A stretch of 64,000 nt of DNA. Source: Flectonema sp. DT1601. Lineage: Eukaryota; Euglenozoa; Diplonemea; Diplonemida; Diplonemidae. Where the stretch lies: NCBI GenBank assembly GCA_964019425.1, contig OZ025844.1, positions 496,001 through 560,000 of the forward strand. The letters are read 5' to 3'. A program made the translations under genes and the position numbers. The notes under the pieces are model-generated. The model was not told where the DNA came from, made no database searches, and saw only the letters and a program-made list of their open reading frames with translations. Below are positions 44,273-55,609 of this stretch, piece by piece (the first letter of the stretch is position 1; the number at the start of each line of letters is the position of its first letter).

Positions 44273-46144
44273 ATATATATATATTTTTTTTTTTCATTCA
44301 TATTGTTTTATTGTGTTACCACCGCCACCCCCCTCGTTCGAGTTGTGTAGTCTGCCCGGCCTTCTATATCCGCCTGTTGTTGTTATTGTTATTGTTGTTG
44401 TTGTTGTTTTTTTTCTTTTTTTCTCCCGGACGAGCATTGTTTGTTTTATAGTTATGTAGCTACTCGTATTATCTTTGTTTTTCACCCCTCACACACTCCC
44501 CTTCCCAACAATATGATGTTAAAGCCTTCTTCTGTTTCTTTGATGGAGACAAACTTGCTTCTCATAAGTTTTTTCCACATTTTTATATTGGTGTGAAAAA
44601 AAAATCGTAAGGTTTTAGCAATGTCGTTTTTTTAAAAAAATATCAATCGTTGCGTAACTTCATCTCCCCCCATTCCCCCCTCGTGTTTTTTTGCAACGCA
44701 GCATGAAAAAAAAAAAAAAAAAAAGAAAAAAATAAATAAAATAACCTTTTTCGCTGCCCATCCCTCACTAATTAGATATTTTTTTTAAAGCTTTTTTTTT
44801 TCACCCTTGGTTCTCCTTATCACCATTTGGCTAGACCTGTATCACGGTGTCCCTTTAGCGAGGATCCAGTCAGCCACCCTTGGCACATAGATGTAAAGAA
44901 AAAGAATGAGAAATTATGAAAAAATAAAAAAAAAAAAATATAAAAAAAATAATAGGGTTGTGGAAAAAAGTGAACCCTTTCGGAAGGTTAAAGCTCACTT
45001 TACACACACACTCACAAAATGTGATTTTCTCATCTCGTCAAAAAAGTAATTTTCCACTTTTCGTGCTGCTCGAACGAAATAAGTACTTCTTTCCCGTAGT
45101 ACTATTTTTCTTCCTAGCAAGCATTAGTTGCCAAGCGTTTCCTCGGAACAAAAAGTACCCTTCTTCCTGGTTCGGTTCTAAGATGCTACGTAGAAAAGTG
45201 ACGTCCTGAGGCCTAGGCATTTCTTTCTTCCGAGCATATGTTTATATATCTCAAAAAGCTAGCCAAAAAAAAGTACTTTTCTGTCCTTCCTAGTGAAACT
45301 CTTTGTTCTGCAACTCTGAAGGGAAAAAAAAAAAAAAATAGGAAAAGTTATTTACCCGCCCTTGTTGTTATTTATGTAAATTAGTAGTTTGTAAGGCAGT
45401 TTTCTTCGTAGTAAAAGGGGAAAAATTAAAAAAAAAGAAACATACATTTATAATCGTTGAAAGCTTCACGAAAAAAAAAATTGTGAACTATCCGATTGTT
45501 TTTATTTATTGTGTTTATACGCAATTCCAGTAAGATTGTTTTTTTTTTGTCCTCTTCCCCAGAAAGTCTTCGGAGGTTGTGCGCGCTGTTGACAGGGAGG
45601 CACCCTATGATCTGAGAAATCAAACAGAGTTTTTAAAAAAAAAAAAAAACGTATTATGTTTTCTTGTCAACGGTTTGCCTACTTCAACTGAGACATTGCA
45701 CATGTTGGCAAAATGAGAATTTTTTTTGCTCCTTCCCATCCCTTGTCCATATCCAAGCAACAGTACTGTGTTCAGGATGCCCCGCCAGCCTAAGCTATAC
45801 CATAACTATTTTACATTGCTTCTGCTTCGTAGCTCTATTGGAGTTAAACCTGATGCTCTTTAGTTTGCTGTATCAACGATGAGCAATATGCAATATAATG
45901 GACTTCCTTATCTATATATCCAAGCAACTTCTGGATTATTCGAGTGCTTGCATGCAAGCGTTTGCCACCCCCCCCTCGATGAGAGAAAACACGAAATGTG
46001 ATTTTCAGTCTTGCCCTCCTTGTTTTATTGTATTTATTCAAAATGACTCTTTAGGAAAAACCAAAAAACCAAAACAAAAAATAAAAGGTGGTTATGTTTA
46101 GTGTAGGATGGTTCTAGTAATTGACTTTGAGAGAATAGGAGGGG

Positions 46145-46189
<45 letters not shown>

Positions 46190-46296
46190 TTTCGATTCGG
46201 TTTAGTTTGCAGTCCTCATCTCCCATCTTGCCGTGATATTCCCCACTTGTTGCCGTAGAAAGTTAATTGATACATTGTTATTATGTGGGTGATTCA

Positions 46297-46331
<35 letters not shown>

Positions 46332-47286
46332 AAAATACGACCTTGCATCCCTTCCTTAACGAACTGATCTTACCTTGCCCGCATTACATGCTTGCCTTGC
46401 TCAAAAGAAGAAGAAAAAGAAAAAAAAAAAACATGCTTTTATTATTTTTTTCACTGAGATTCTTGATTTCCCTTTTCACTGTTTTCCCTGTACTAATGAA
46501 CGGTCACCGGGTTCGGGGAAAAATGGGAGTTTCATCACATTGAGACGTCGATGGTGTAGTCGTTTGCCTCAGCTGGTCGCCTGCCACCGACGATGCAAAA
46601 TAAATCAATATTTCTGTTGCGTTATGCTGTATTGACTAACCCATTAGTAAACGTTGGTTTTTTTTTATTTCAACCAGAAACAGTACTTCGAGGAAAGGTC
46701 TAGGCTGACACAGTTTTCTTCTCATAAAATACGTCTTTTAGAGAGAAAAGAAAAAGAGAAAAAAAAAAAAAAAAAGTTATACTCCTAGTGAGTGAGAGTT
46801 CAACCAATTTTTTATTTTTTTATTTAATTTTATTTTTTTGAAAGTATTTTTATTTTTTTTTTTCCAACAAGAGAGTCTTCCCTCTTCCCATTCATCCACT
46901 CTCCTCTACCAGTTTTTCTCCTCCAGTCTCCCTCTACCCCCTCAAGTAACTTTATTATATATTGGAAGGATTATTATTTTGTTACTTTCAAAGCATTGTA
47001 GGTAAGCTGTTCCCCAAAAGGTTACTAGTAGTCGTTGTGTTGATTATGCATTGCTTATTAACGTCTTTTGTCGACAGGATCACAGTCTGTTTTTTAATGA
47101 ACGCGATAGTCTTCCCTGATTGTTCAAGACTTGTGCTCTATTAGGCTCCTTCATTGGGGCTGAACAAGCTTACGTGTTAACCATACGCATACGGGTCGAC
47201 CACCGAAGTTACTGTGAACAAAATAATTTCTTTCAACAGCAGAAATGCGAAATGGGTAGACTTTAATCTAATATGGTAGTCTAGGG
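44273..47286. other. Gene desert with homopolymers
   Basis: Includes the longest poly(A) run in the window (46145-46185, 41 A) and a poly(T) run at 46299-46325. Short frames have no support. An acceptor TTTCTTTCAACAG ends at 47239, 47 bases before the EF-hand gene. Confidence 0.5.
46145..46185. repeat. Poly(A) run of 41 bases
   Basis: Longest homopolymer in the window. Its length is likely variable and error-prone in sequencing. Confidence 0.9.
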
Positions 47287-48724
47287 ATGATTAATCCCTT
47301 TAAATGGCTGCTGGCGATAATAAGTAATCCTGAAATTGTATTGTTTAACACGTTGGAAAAGGCTTTCGGAATAGCATTAACACCGAAGCGGAATACGGTA
47401 TCACACATTGATGTTTGTTCGTTGAGTGAAGATTTCTTCATGTCTGAAGTTAGTTGGTCGTTGGCTGATTTGATATCCGAGTCGAAGTTTGACGGGGATG
47501 AAATAACTGCGGCACACGACCTGTATCAAGAATTGACATTAAGGGACTACTCTGGACCTGTATTGGTACATCAATTACTGTCTGCACTGGGTCTTGATCA
47601 GAGCCTTGTTAAAATAATAACAACACTCGTATCTGCAGAAGAAATTATAACATTTCCTGTTGTGTTTGGTATTTACAGCGTGTTAGATAGAGGAACTCCA
47701 TCAGATAAATTATCGTTACTATTCTCTATACTAGATCTTGATGGTGGTGGTAGTCTTGGAGTCTCTGAAGTGTCAGGATTTGTATTTATGAGTTGCTCTG
47801 GAATGCTGAGCGATCCAGAAATAGATGAAACGATTGATGAGATATTTAGGGAATTGGATACCAACACGGATGGTGAGATTCAATTCACGGAGTTTATTGA
47901 GTGTTATCGAGAAATATCAAAATTATTAAAGTTAAAAGAAAAGGTTGATGATGATCTCTACACTTGTCATTTCGAATCAATTGGTGATCAAACCATTTCT
48001 GTTGATAGAAACAATTCAAGTCGTTCTTCATTTCTTCCCATCGAACAATCCAAATCCGAACATGAAACTATTGACAACAGAGCGTCATTTACTTCAACTG
48101 ATTTATATAGTGATCTTCCGGCTTTCACAAAAGGAGGAAGCCTCCGAGCTAAAAGAACATTTGTGGCAAGAGATCGCCTTGATATGATTGCAGGTAATCT
48201 CAAGGCAATTGAACGTCATCGAAATGCTGCGACATCTGTAGCTGTTCCAGGCTATTGTAATCCCACGAAATCAATTGGTGGAGCAGCTGCAGTCCATGCC
48301 GGTACTATTCTGACAACTCCCGAACCAGTAACCTCATACGAAGCTGTCACTGTTGCGACAGAATCTAGCGAAGGTTGTTTGTCTCGCAATGCAAGGTATT
48401 TTTATATATATTTTTCTCTTCTTTTTTTCTTCCTTTTCCCCATCTCGAAGACATGTTTTATGAGCGAAAGAGAGTTGTGCAGCGTAACGTTACTACCCTT
48501 GGTTATATTGTTTCCGGTTGCGAACAAAGAAATAACAAATGTAGTGAGTTACTGATCCCCCCTTTTTTTCTTTTTTTTTTTTTGAACAAACAGTCAAATA
48601 AAAAGACAACACAACAAACAGTTATAAATTACCCGGCGTACCTGACGACGTCGCTTACTTAGAATTAGACGTACTAAGTCCAATTGCTGACAGATCTCAA
48701 GATGGAGGTTTTCCTCTTAATTAG
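47287..48724 (+). CDS. EF-hand calcium-binding protein, calcineurin-B/calaxin-like (two exons)
   Basis: Exon 1 is 47287-48395 and exon 2 is 48622-48724. The 226-bp intron has a GTATTT donor and an ACAACAAACAG acceptor (phase 2), giving about 403 residues. A nearer CAG at 48593 would give an early stop, whereas 48621 opens a plausible end (KLPGVPDDVAYLELDVLSP). Two canonical EF loops are DLDGGGSLGVSE (from D150) and DTNTDGEIQFTE (from D191), with acidic residues at positions 1, 3 and 12. Degenerate helices precede them. The C-terminal 180 residues are Ser/Thr-rich and unrecognised. It is probably a Ca2+ sensor of the NCS/calcineurin-B group with a long tail. A short upstream ORF (ATGCGAAATGGGTAG) lies in the putative leader. 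A SINE-like insertion with its duplication begins 31 bases after the stop. Confidence 0.85.
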
Positions 48725-48754
48725 GTGAGCCTTGACATTGTGAAGGAGGAGCTA

Positions 48755-48786
48755 AGTAACTCGCAACGCTTCTTGTTGAGAGTAGA
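48755..48786 (+). repeat. 32-bp target-site duplication, left copy
   Basis: Identical to 49023-49054 (begins AGTAACTCGCAACGCTTC). The pair brackets the SINE-like copy 1. Confidence 0.8.
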
Positions 48787-49022
48787 CTAATACCTCTGAG
48801 CTCCGATGGATTTTTATCTTTGAACGATAGCAACTTCAACATAGAATGAAGTCCCTTAGAACTTACTGATGAAGGCCTAAAAAGGGACAAGTAGTATAAG
48901 ATTAAGGCCTGAAACTACATATTCTATTACCCTTTGATGTTAGGAAACTGCAGAAATTAATACTTTTCTTTTATTAATCTCTACTTTTCTTATTCTCACT
49001 TTTCTGTTCTAAAATTAATGAT
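48787..49022 (+). mobile_element. SINE-like or short LINE-tail retroposon, copy 1 (236 bp)
   Basis: Bounded by a 32-bp direct repeat. Its last 170 bases (48853-49022) match copy 2 at 51963-52132 with only three differences. It ends CTAAAATTAATGAT rather than in poly(A). No clear pol III A/B boxes are seen in the first 66 bases. A box C-like TGATGA with a CTGA about 40 bases downstream hints at, but does not prove, a snoRNA-derived body. Confidence 0.75.
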
Positions 49023-49054
49023 AGTAACTCGCAACGCTTCTTGTTGAGAGTAGA
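49023..49054 (+). repeat. 32-bp target-site duplication, right copy
   Basis: Right partner of 48755-48786, with no mismatches. Confidence 0.8.
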
Positions 49055-50269
49055 GAAATTTTGATTATGAAGCATTAACTGCCTTGCGGGGCATCGGACG
49101 CTCATCTTGTAGTACGTGGCTCCTGAATCCCCATATTCGGTATTTTACAATGGCAACCAACCCTGTTTTAGGTTTTATTATTACTACTGGATTGAAACAA
49201 GTGAGATATGTGAATTATTTCTTAGTTACTAGGGTTCCTTTCTAGGTTCCCTTTTTTTTACTGCTCGTTTCTTTATCTTTTTTGTCAGAGAATGTCGTCG
49301 TCGGGATCGAGTATGACGTTCTGTCAAATATTTGGTTCACATCAACTTCTTGTGTGGATGTATTTCAATTACCCCGTTTTTTTTAAATTCTTTTTTTTTT
49401 TTTTTTTTTTTTTTAAAGTTCAAACGGTACTTGGAGTTTTACGCCAAGTCATTCTTAAGTTCTGATGTATTTTATTACATTTTTTTTTCTTGGGAAGTTG
49501 TATTTGTTATTATTCTACCTTCTTGCTACACCTTTTTCATAATATCTCATCGTCCGCAGGCTGTGCTGTTTTTCTCTGGTAAAATTTATAACCTGCGATA
49601 GGGTGGCATCCTCGTTATGAACGCTGTCATTTCCCTCACCCTTTTTTTTCTCTTTCGTTTGTAGCATTGTTATTTACACGTAATTTATAAAGTGTTTTTT
49701 TTAGTGTGCATCGCACAGAGAGAGGTTCTCCGTACAATCTGCTGAGTACAATCAGGGTATCGTGTCGGGTTATTCCGATGAGGGGGAGAGCTAGTTAACG
49801 AACACTCTTCTTAGCATTCGATAGTTTGGTGACACAAAAACAAAAGTTTCACGTTTGTTATATTTCGATTTTCTTTTCTATCACCACCTCCTCCTTTCAT
49901 AAATTATCTTTTTTATGTTTTTTATGATACAACACAGTTGTAATTTTTACAAAATCGAACATACAACCCCCCTTTACATCATTCTTTTTTTAAAAGGAAG
50001 TATTTATTTATATTGACATTAATAATTAACAGTGAAAAACCCTATTACATTATACCCCTGGTTTTTTGATTAGTAAGCAGCAGGACAGTAGTAGGACTCG
50101 CTACTACTAAAGTAATTGAAGAACTCGATTCCGTACCTTCACTGAATGACGAAAGTCTTCTACGTCATCTGCGGAGTGTTTACTAATATTAATATTACCT
50201 TTAGGCCAATGTGTATCACAACTATCGTTTATTTTATTTAACTCTGGTCCAATATGGATATTTAATTTT

Positions 50270-50392
50270 TTGGCATCTAACAAGTATTGTAAGAACGAAA
50301 AATAATGTTGGGGCAGCACACACGTAAAACTCCTTTAGCTTATTCAGTTTAAGTCGGTTCACGGGTTTTATGCACAAACAAAAAAAATCACT
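50270..50392 (-). repeat. Dispersed element, inverted relative to 55610-55760
   Basis: Contains AAGTATTGTAAGAAC, then GCAGCACACACGTAAA and AGTTTAAGTCGGTTCACGG. The reverse complement of the same order occurs at 55610-55760. Partial copies of the GTCGGTT(C/G)ACGG part lie at about 29503 and 51545. On the minus strand the two best copies share similar short coding-like frames, so this looks like debris of an unclassified mobile element with lost coding capacity. Confidence 0.6.
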
Positions 50393-50403
50393 GTTGGTTT
50401 TAC

Positions 50404-50482
50404 CTTCAACTATACAGAAAATAATGATATAACACTGTGATTTTTTTTGTTTGTTATATCATTATTTTCTGTATAGTTGAAG
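50404..50482. repeat. Perfect 31-bp inverted repeat (strong hairpin)
   Basis: Arms 50404-50434 and 50452-50482 (CTTCAACTATACAGAAAATA...) are exact reverse complements around a 17-base T-rich loop. A one-armed relative occurs at about 55391-55430. Confidence 0.9.
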
Positions 50483-50579
50483 ATAAAAAACCGATTCTTT
50501 TTTTCATAAATAATACTCAAAACATTCAACCTCTTTATATCAAAAAAAGTAACTGCACTACCGGAATTACTATCTGAGG

Positions 50580-50772
50580 AGGGTGATTCAGTCTCAGTAA
50601 TTGACTGATTGACTTCTACACCATAACTGATGATGAGAGAATAGAGGTAAAGAGGGGTATATGGATTACTCTCGAAAACCCTAATATACAATCCTTAACA
50701 GAATTGTTAAATTATCGTTTTTATGTTAAAACATTGAGCTTGTATTTTATAAATTTAAATATTCAACCCCAC
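50580..50772 (+). repeat. Dispersed repeat, GGGTGATTCAG family, copy A
   Basis: The first 150 bases (50580-50729) match 55960-56109 with about two differences. It ends with TTGTATTTT...TATTCAACCCC like other members at 27.5-27.8 kb, 42.4 kb and 49.9 kb. Confidence 0.85.
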
Positions 50773-50910
50773 CTTTACTGTGTCATGAGTAATTTTCTTT
50801 GATTAACAACTACAAATATTCTTCAGTCAAGTACTTGATATTAATTTTGTTTTCTTTAATACCTAAAGTTGTTACTGTTTTTACATTGTCAAAGTTTCAC
50901 CCCACCTTTA

Positions 50911-51003
50911 CTGTGTCATGAGTTTTTTAATTTTATTATTGAGTTCTGATACAATACAAGAGATTTATATTCGTATGAACCTAATCAAACAGTCTTCCCC
51001 CCT
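50911..51003 (+). repeat. Dispersed repeat, GTGTCATGA family, copy B
   Basis: About 93 bases nearly identical to 26966-27056 (AATACAAGAGATTTATATTC, then GTCTTCCCCCC). Confidence 0.85.
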
Positions 51004-51109
51004 TTATATAGTCACCGTATTTAATTACTTATGTACTCAACCTACAATACGTGGCCCTCGAATCCCCATATTCGACAGCACATATGAGACTGTTGATTTC
51101 TTATATTGC

Positions 51110-51187
51110 AACCAGGTTTGGCTGAACCCTATTCTCGTTTTTGCCAGTTTCAAGTTGCTTTCCATTTAATATTAGTATCAAATTACC
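51110..51187 (+). repeat. Dispersed repeat, CAACCAGGTTTGGC family, copy 3
   Basis: Matches 1853-1915 over CAACCAGGTTTGGC and TTTCAAGTTGCTTT. A neighbouring motif GAATCCCCATATTCG (51060) also occurs at about 49125. Confidence 0.65.
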
Positions 51188-51945
51188 CCCCTTTAGTCAC
51201 CGAATTTAAGTGTCTGTTTTCTTATTTTTTTTGTTTATTTGTTGGAATTCTTGAAAGAGTTCTGACCAGTTATTTGATGTATGCCACTTAACTGGTACTC
51301 AGTGATTAATCAGAACGATTGTATGCGATGTGCTTACTCGTTTGGAATATTTATATTCCAATTTTTTTTTACTGATTTATTGTTATCAAGAGTTTTTTCT
51401 CTTTACCTTTTTTTTTTTTTTTTTTGATTCTTGTACTTTCGTCTCGTTTACCTATTAAAAAGCTTCTTTTTCGTAGCCAAGATTGATTTTTTTTTTTTTT
51501 TTTTTTTTTGCATACCTACGTAAACCTCCTTTAGCTTTATCAGTTTAAGTCGGTTGACGGTTTCTTGCACGACCATCTTGTTGTTCAGTTTCGCATGTTC
51601 TTTTTCTGGAGGAGAGGAATGATATTTTGTGTGAGGATATTGCTAACAGGACGGATGGGAAATATCGATTTAACTGTTGGTGTTCTTTCTTGCTTTTCAG
51701 TTGTATCTTATTGCTTATCTTGAGTTTAAGTAGTAGTCAGTTACTCCTGATTAACACACGTTTCTTCTCGCCCTGTGAGAGGTCTTTTTATTTTGCAGTC
51801 GCGTACTGGAGATTGGTATTTATTAATCTTCAGTCGATGCTACTTCAACAATCCATGCGAAATCTTCGGATATGGCTACGGATTGGGTCCTCTGTTACTG
51901 TGAGTTACCTAGCACTCATAATATACAGTAACGTTGGATTAAATA

Positions 51946-51962
51946 ACTAACTAATAATAACT
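51946..51962 (+). repeat. 17-bp target-site duplication, left copy
   Basis: ACTAACTAATAATAACT, identical to 52133-52149. Confidence 0.85.
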
Positions 51963-52132
51963 CCCTTAGAACTTACTGATGAAGGCCTAAAAAGGGACAA
52001 GTAGTATAAGATTAAGGCCTGAAACTACATATTCTATTACCCTTTGATGTTAGGAAACTGCAGAAATGAATACTTTTCTTTTATTGATCTCTACTTTTCT
52101 TATTCTCACTCTTCTGTTCTAAAATTAATGAT
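51963..52132 (+). mobile_element. SINE-like retroposon, copy 2 (170 bp, 5'-truncated)
   Basis: Matches the last 170 bases of copy 1 with three differences and lacks its first 66 bases. It is bracketed by an exact 17-bp duplication. A 5' truncation plus long, variable-length target duplications is the mark of target-primed reverse transcription by a LINE machinery. Confidence 0.85.
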
Positions 52133-52149
52133 ACTAACTAATAATAACT
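52133..52149 (+). repeat. 17-bp target-site duplication, right copy
   Basis: Right partner of 51946-51962. Confidence 0.85.
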
Positions 52150-52419
52150 ACTGCGCTGCCACTGACAGTTAAGGAACTAGTCTTTTTGTTATCTTTCAGT
52201 GTGTGTAAGAGTTCGATATACCCCTTCTTGGAGACTAGTTTACGGAGTGGAGAGAGGAAAAAAAAAAAAAAATGAAAAGAAAAAAAATGTATATGGCAGC
52301 ATAAGGTTACGTTATTCTCTTGACACAACTCTCTCTCTATATAGCGTCGTACTTGATGGATTCTCGAATGCTTTAATTATTTTTGTTAAAGTTCATCAAG
52401 CCGTCCCCGTTTCTTTTTA

Positions 52420-52420
<1 letters not shown>

Positions 52421-52455
<35 letters not shown>
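52421..52455. repeat. (ATT)n microsatellite
   Basis: About eleven ATT units, about 130 bases before the Nudix start. Confidence 0.85.
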
Positions 52456-52588
52456 TTTTGATTCCCTGCGTGTGACGGAATTACAAGCAACAGATCATTT
52501 GCGAGAAAAGATTTTTTTTTTCCATGTTCGATTAAGTTGAGTTATTAGATTAGTTTTTCTCTCTCAGATAATTATAATCAATAAAACA

Positions 52589-53365
52589 ATGCCTCTCTCG
52601 TATCGATTTAGGGTACTTATCATAGGCCTGTCATTATCTATGTTCGTGATAGTCGCTGTACTGAGTGACATGGTATCAGAAGAAGGATCGAGTATGATAG
52701 AACAAATTACAATAATACCAAAGAGAGCTGGATATGAATATGAAGTAGTCGGGTTACAAACTTTGCATACCGTTCACACGAAGGGATTACACCATCGAGG
52801 AGTGTGGGTTTACGTAACAGATGAAAATGGCTACATGCTGGTTGTTTGGAGACCAGCACACATGAGAACATGTGCTAGCGCGTGGTGCATCATTGGTGAA
52901 CACAGCATTCCACAAGAGTCATGGACAGATACCGCCAAGAGAGGAATGCGTGAAGAACTAGGTTGGTCACGCAGTGATGTTTTATCTGTCTCAGCAGTTG
53001 GAAGTCTTTACTTCAATCACACTTATGCGAATGGTAAAAGAGATAGTCAATTGTGTACAATATTTCATGTTGTTGTTAAAGGTGGAAAACGCAGACCTGT
53101 TGTAAAAGAAAGTTTTGAAATTGGTCGCTCTCGCTGGATAAAACCTCGTAATCTAGTGAAAGAAGCTTCCAACTCCACAGACGATTCCAAATACTGTGAT
53201 ACTTACACAAAGGGAATGGTTTTTGGACACGGACTGGCAGCTGTATGTAAACACATGAATTGTAACTTAACAAAGCCTATTCCATACTCTCCCATTCTCG
53301 TTTCATTACAAAACTCAAACTGGATGTACACCAACAAGGACTTCCATCCAAAAAGCGGAAGGTAA
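52589..53365 (+). CDS. Membrane-anchored Nudix hydrolase-like protein
   Basis: 258 residues. An N-terminal transmembrane signal anchor (about residues 8-28, VLIIGLSLSMFVIVAVLSDM) leads to a Nudix domain (about 55-225). The Nudix box lies at about 102-125: GEHSIPQE, then AKRGMREELGW. E122 and E123 fit the REUxEE metal ligands. The first Glu of RE is Gly here, and the spacing before the first Glu is one residue longer than the classic G-x5-E. Nearby Cys residues (TCASAWC) are unusual. It resembles isopentenyl-diphosphate-isomerase/Nudix-type proteins in length, but the substrate is unknown, and activity may be altered. The signal anchor places it in the ER or secretory lumen or at the surface. 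An excellent acceptor TTTTTCTCTCTCAG ends 21 bases before the ATG. Confidence 0.85.
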   Translation: MPLSYRFRVLIIGLSLSMFVIVAVLSDMVSEEGSSMIEQITIIPKRAGYEYEVVGLQTLHTVHTKGLHHRGVWVYVTDENGYMLVVWRPAHMRTCASAWCIIGEHSIPQESWTDTAKRGMREELGWSRSDVLSVSAVGSLYFNHTYANGKRDSQLCTIFHVVVKGGKRRPVVKESFEIGRSRWIKPRNLVKEASNSTDDSKYCDTYTKGMVFGHGLAAVCKHMNCNLTKPIPYSPILVSLQNSNWMYTNKDFHPKSGR

Positions 53366-55609
53366 CTTTTTTTTTGCGATCGTTTAGATTTTTTTCCCCC
53401 CTTGCTTTGTATTTAATCATAGTATCAAGTTACCCCTCACGATTCCTGACACAATCAAAGCTGATTTATCAACTTAAGGAAGGGATTTTTATTTTTATTT
53501 TTTTTTTCACCCCCCTTTTTTTTCTGACTGCGTTTTTATTTCCCTATACTCCTGGTACAACTATCTCACGGAAGGGGCCTAGTGCCACACCGCGTACCGA
53601 GTTATTGAAAAACTGGTTTTTGAGAAATTTTAAACGACTCCCACTAACAGAAATAGTGAAGGAAGTCAGAAACGACCGCGATAGCATGCTGTGCTTTCCT
53701 TCAAAAATCAAAAAAATTCAAAAAAAAAAATATAAAAGAAATAGGTGGCGTATTGGTTGAGTAAACGTGATAATGTCAACGAGATAATCGCCTGAGAGAA
53801 AAAGGATAATCGGCCAGCTTTTTTACGAGTTCTTTTTTTTTTTTTTTTTCTCCATCAATCCAACGTCTCTGTTTTATGACTCGTCCTTTCCCTCGACTGT
53901 GCGTACAAAAACTGGTTCTAACATCAGTGCGTGTATGTTGTCGACATCTGTTTTGCTTATTTCTCTCTTTTTTTTTTTCCACCTCAGTGGCCAGTTGAGG
54001 ATTTCTCTTGTCGCGGTATGGTACTCTATGGCAATGGAGAGTAAATCAAAAAAAAAAAAAAAGAAAAAGATTTCCCAAAGTCAGATTTTTGTTGACCTTT
54101 TTTACTGTTGCAGTGATTTCCGGTACCTTGTCCAATTGGAGCTCTCTGGTTGTTCCTGTATGCTTCGTGTTTAAAAATTATTTGTTTGTATTTTCTTATT
54201 TATGTTAAGGTTTTAAGTAGAAGTAGTAAGCCAGTCACTGTAAGTTCTTGCACTACACTGAGGAACCTGTAACAATGTCTGGTCTGTATAAGCTGCACTG
54301 AAAGGGTGTAGTATATTTTGGGTTTTTCATTTATATATCGAAGCGGTTATTTCTTCTCACGACTTTTTCCAAATTTTCTTTTATAATTATTCTTGTGTGT
54401 TTTGTTGTTGTTCTCTTTTTTTTTTTTTTTTTTTTGTTTTCCTTGTTGTGGGTCCATTTTTACAAGAAATCACTTCTTCGTTCTCATAAGAAACTGGCTA
54501 CACAAAAAAATGTTTTTTGTGCTGACTCACTACAAGAGGGAAAAAAAAAAAAAAAAAACTACTACTGCTGAGGCGTTTTATTAAATAGATCTGAAGTGAG
54601 GAATTTGAATTTCTCCTCATCCATCTTTGAGTCGGATTTAAGTTTTTTTTTTTTTTTTTTTTTTTATATATATTTTAAAGTGACGCGATTTCGATTACGG
54701 TTATTCTTTTTTTTTTTTTTTTTTAGATACTTATGTATCTATTACTCGTCAATTAACTATTCCCGTCATTTTTTTTATTTTATTTATTTTTTGTTTTTTG
54801 TACCGACGTAAGATGGAGAGGAAACTATTCAGAGATTGCAAGCCGTTATTTTCTTATGGTCATGATTCATTTCCCCAGCGGAATATCCGAATACCCTGTC
54901 GTGTGTGTTTCAGCGAAATATAAGGCTAATCTGAATAGTTTATGTGTAAGCAATATTTGATCTTTACTCGTTTACTTACTGGTCCTTAGCAGTTAAGACC
55001 TAAAACTGACTGTCTCTTCTCATTTAAGTTTCCTTTTTTGACTGTGTCCCTTACAGATTGGTATAGGTGTATTGCCCAAAATCACGTAGTCTTTTCTTTT
55101 AAAGCTTTTGATATTTTGCTATTAATGTTTTTAGAAGATTAGGGGGTAAATGAGCCTAGTCATGTTTCAAATTCTTTTTTTATTTTCTATGAGGGCATTT
55201 TGCGACACATGTAATTATTTCATGAAGAAAAAGGATGTGGAATAAAAAAAAAAAGGATATTTTATTTATCCCGTCTCTCTCTCTCTCTCCCCGAATCCTT
55301 TCGTATCGTGTCAAATTCCCCCCCGAAAATGTTACAAAAGATAACATTGAAAGTCCAAAAGATAGAAAAAGAATTGGCTTTTTATCTTAAACAGAAGAAT
55401 AGTAATATAACACTGTGATGTTTTGTTTGTACGATGCCTAATCGAGTCTCTAGGCATTCAGTCTCACCCTTATTACCACATTGGTGACAGTTTGTTCCAG
55501 TCGAATGTATTTCTACACATAACGGAAACACACGGCATTGGTCTGTCGGTGACGGATGCAACCCTTTTGGGATATATTAGGCACCTCGACAGTTGACCAG
55601 TCGAATTCT

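Larger units (their letters stand above)
48725..52588. other. Repeat island between EF-hand and Nudix genes
   Basis: Holds the two SINE-like copies, a 31-bp perfect inverted repeat, several dispersed repeats and an (ATT)n tract (52421-52455). A 107-residue hydrophobic frame at 51627-51950 has no other support. Confidence 0.55.

Noticed and set aside
44092-44451. 119-residue + strand frame
   Set aside because: It translates the repeated GGCCCTATTTT subterminal motifs of the TIR element and a T run.
51627-51950. 107-residue hydrophobic frame
   Set aside because: No recognisable domain, poor start context and location inside the repeat island; hydrophobicity follows from T-rich DNA.
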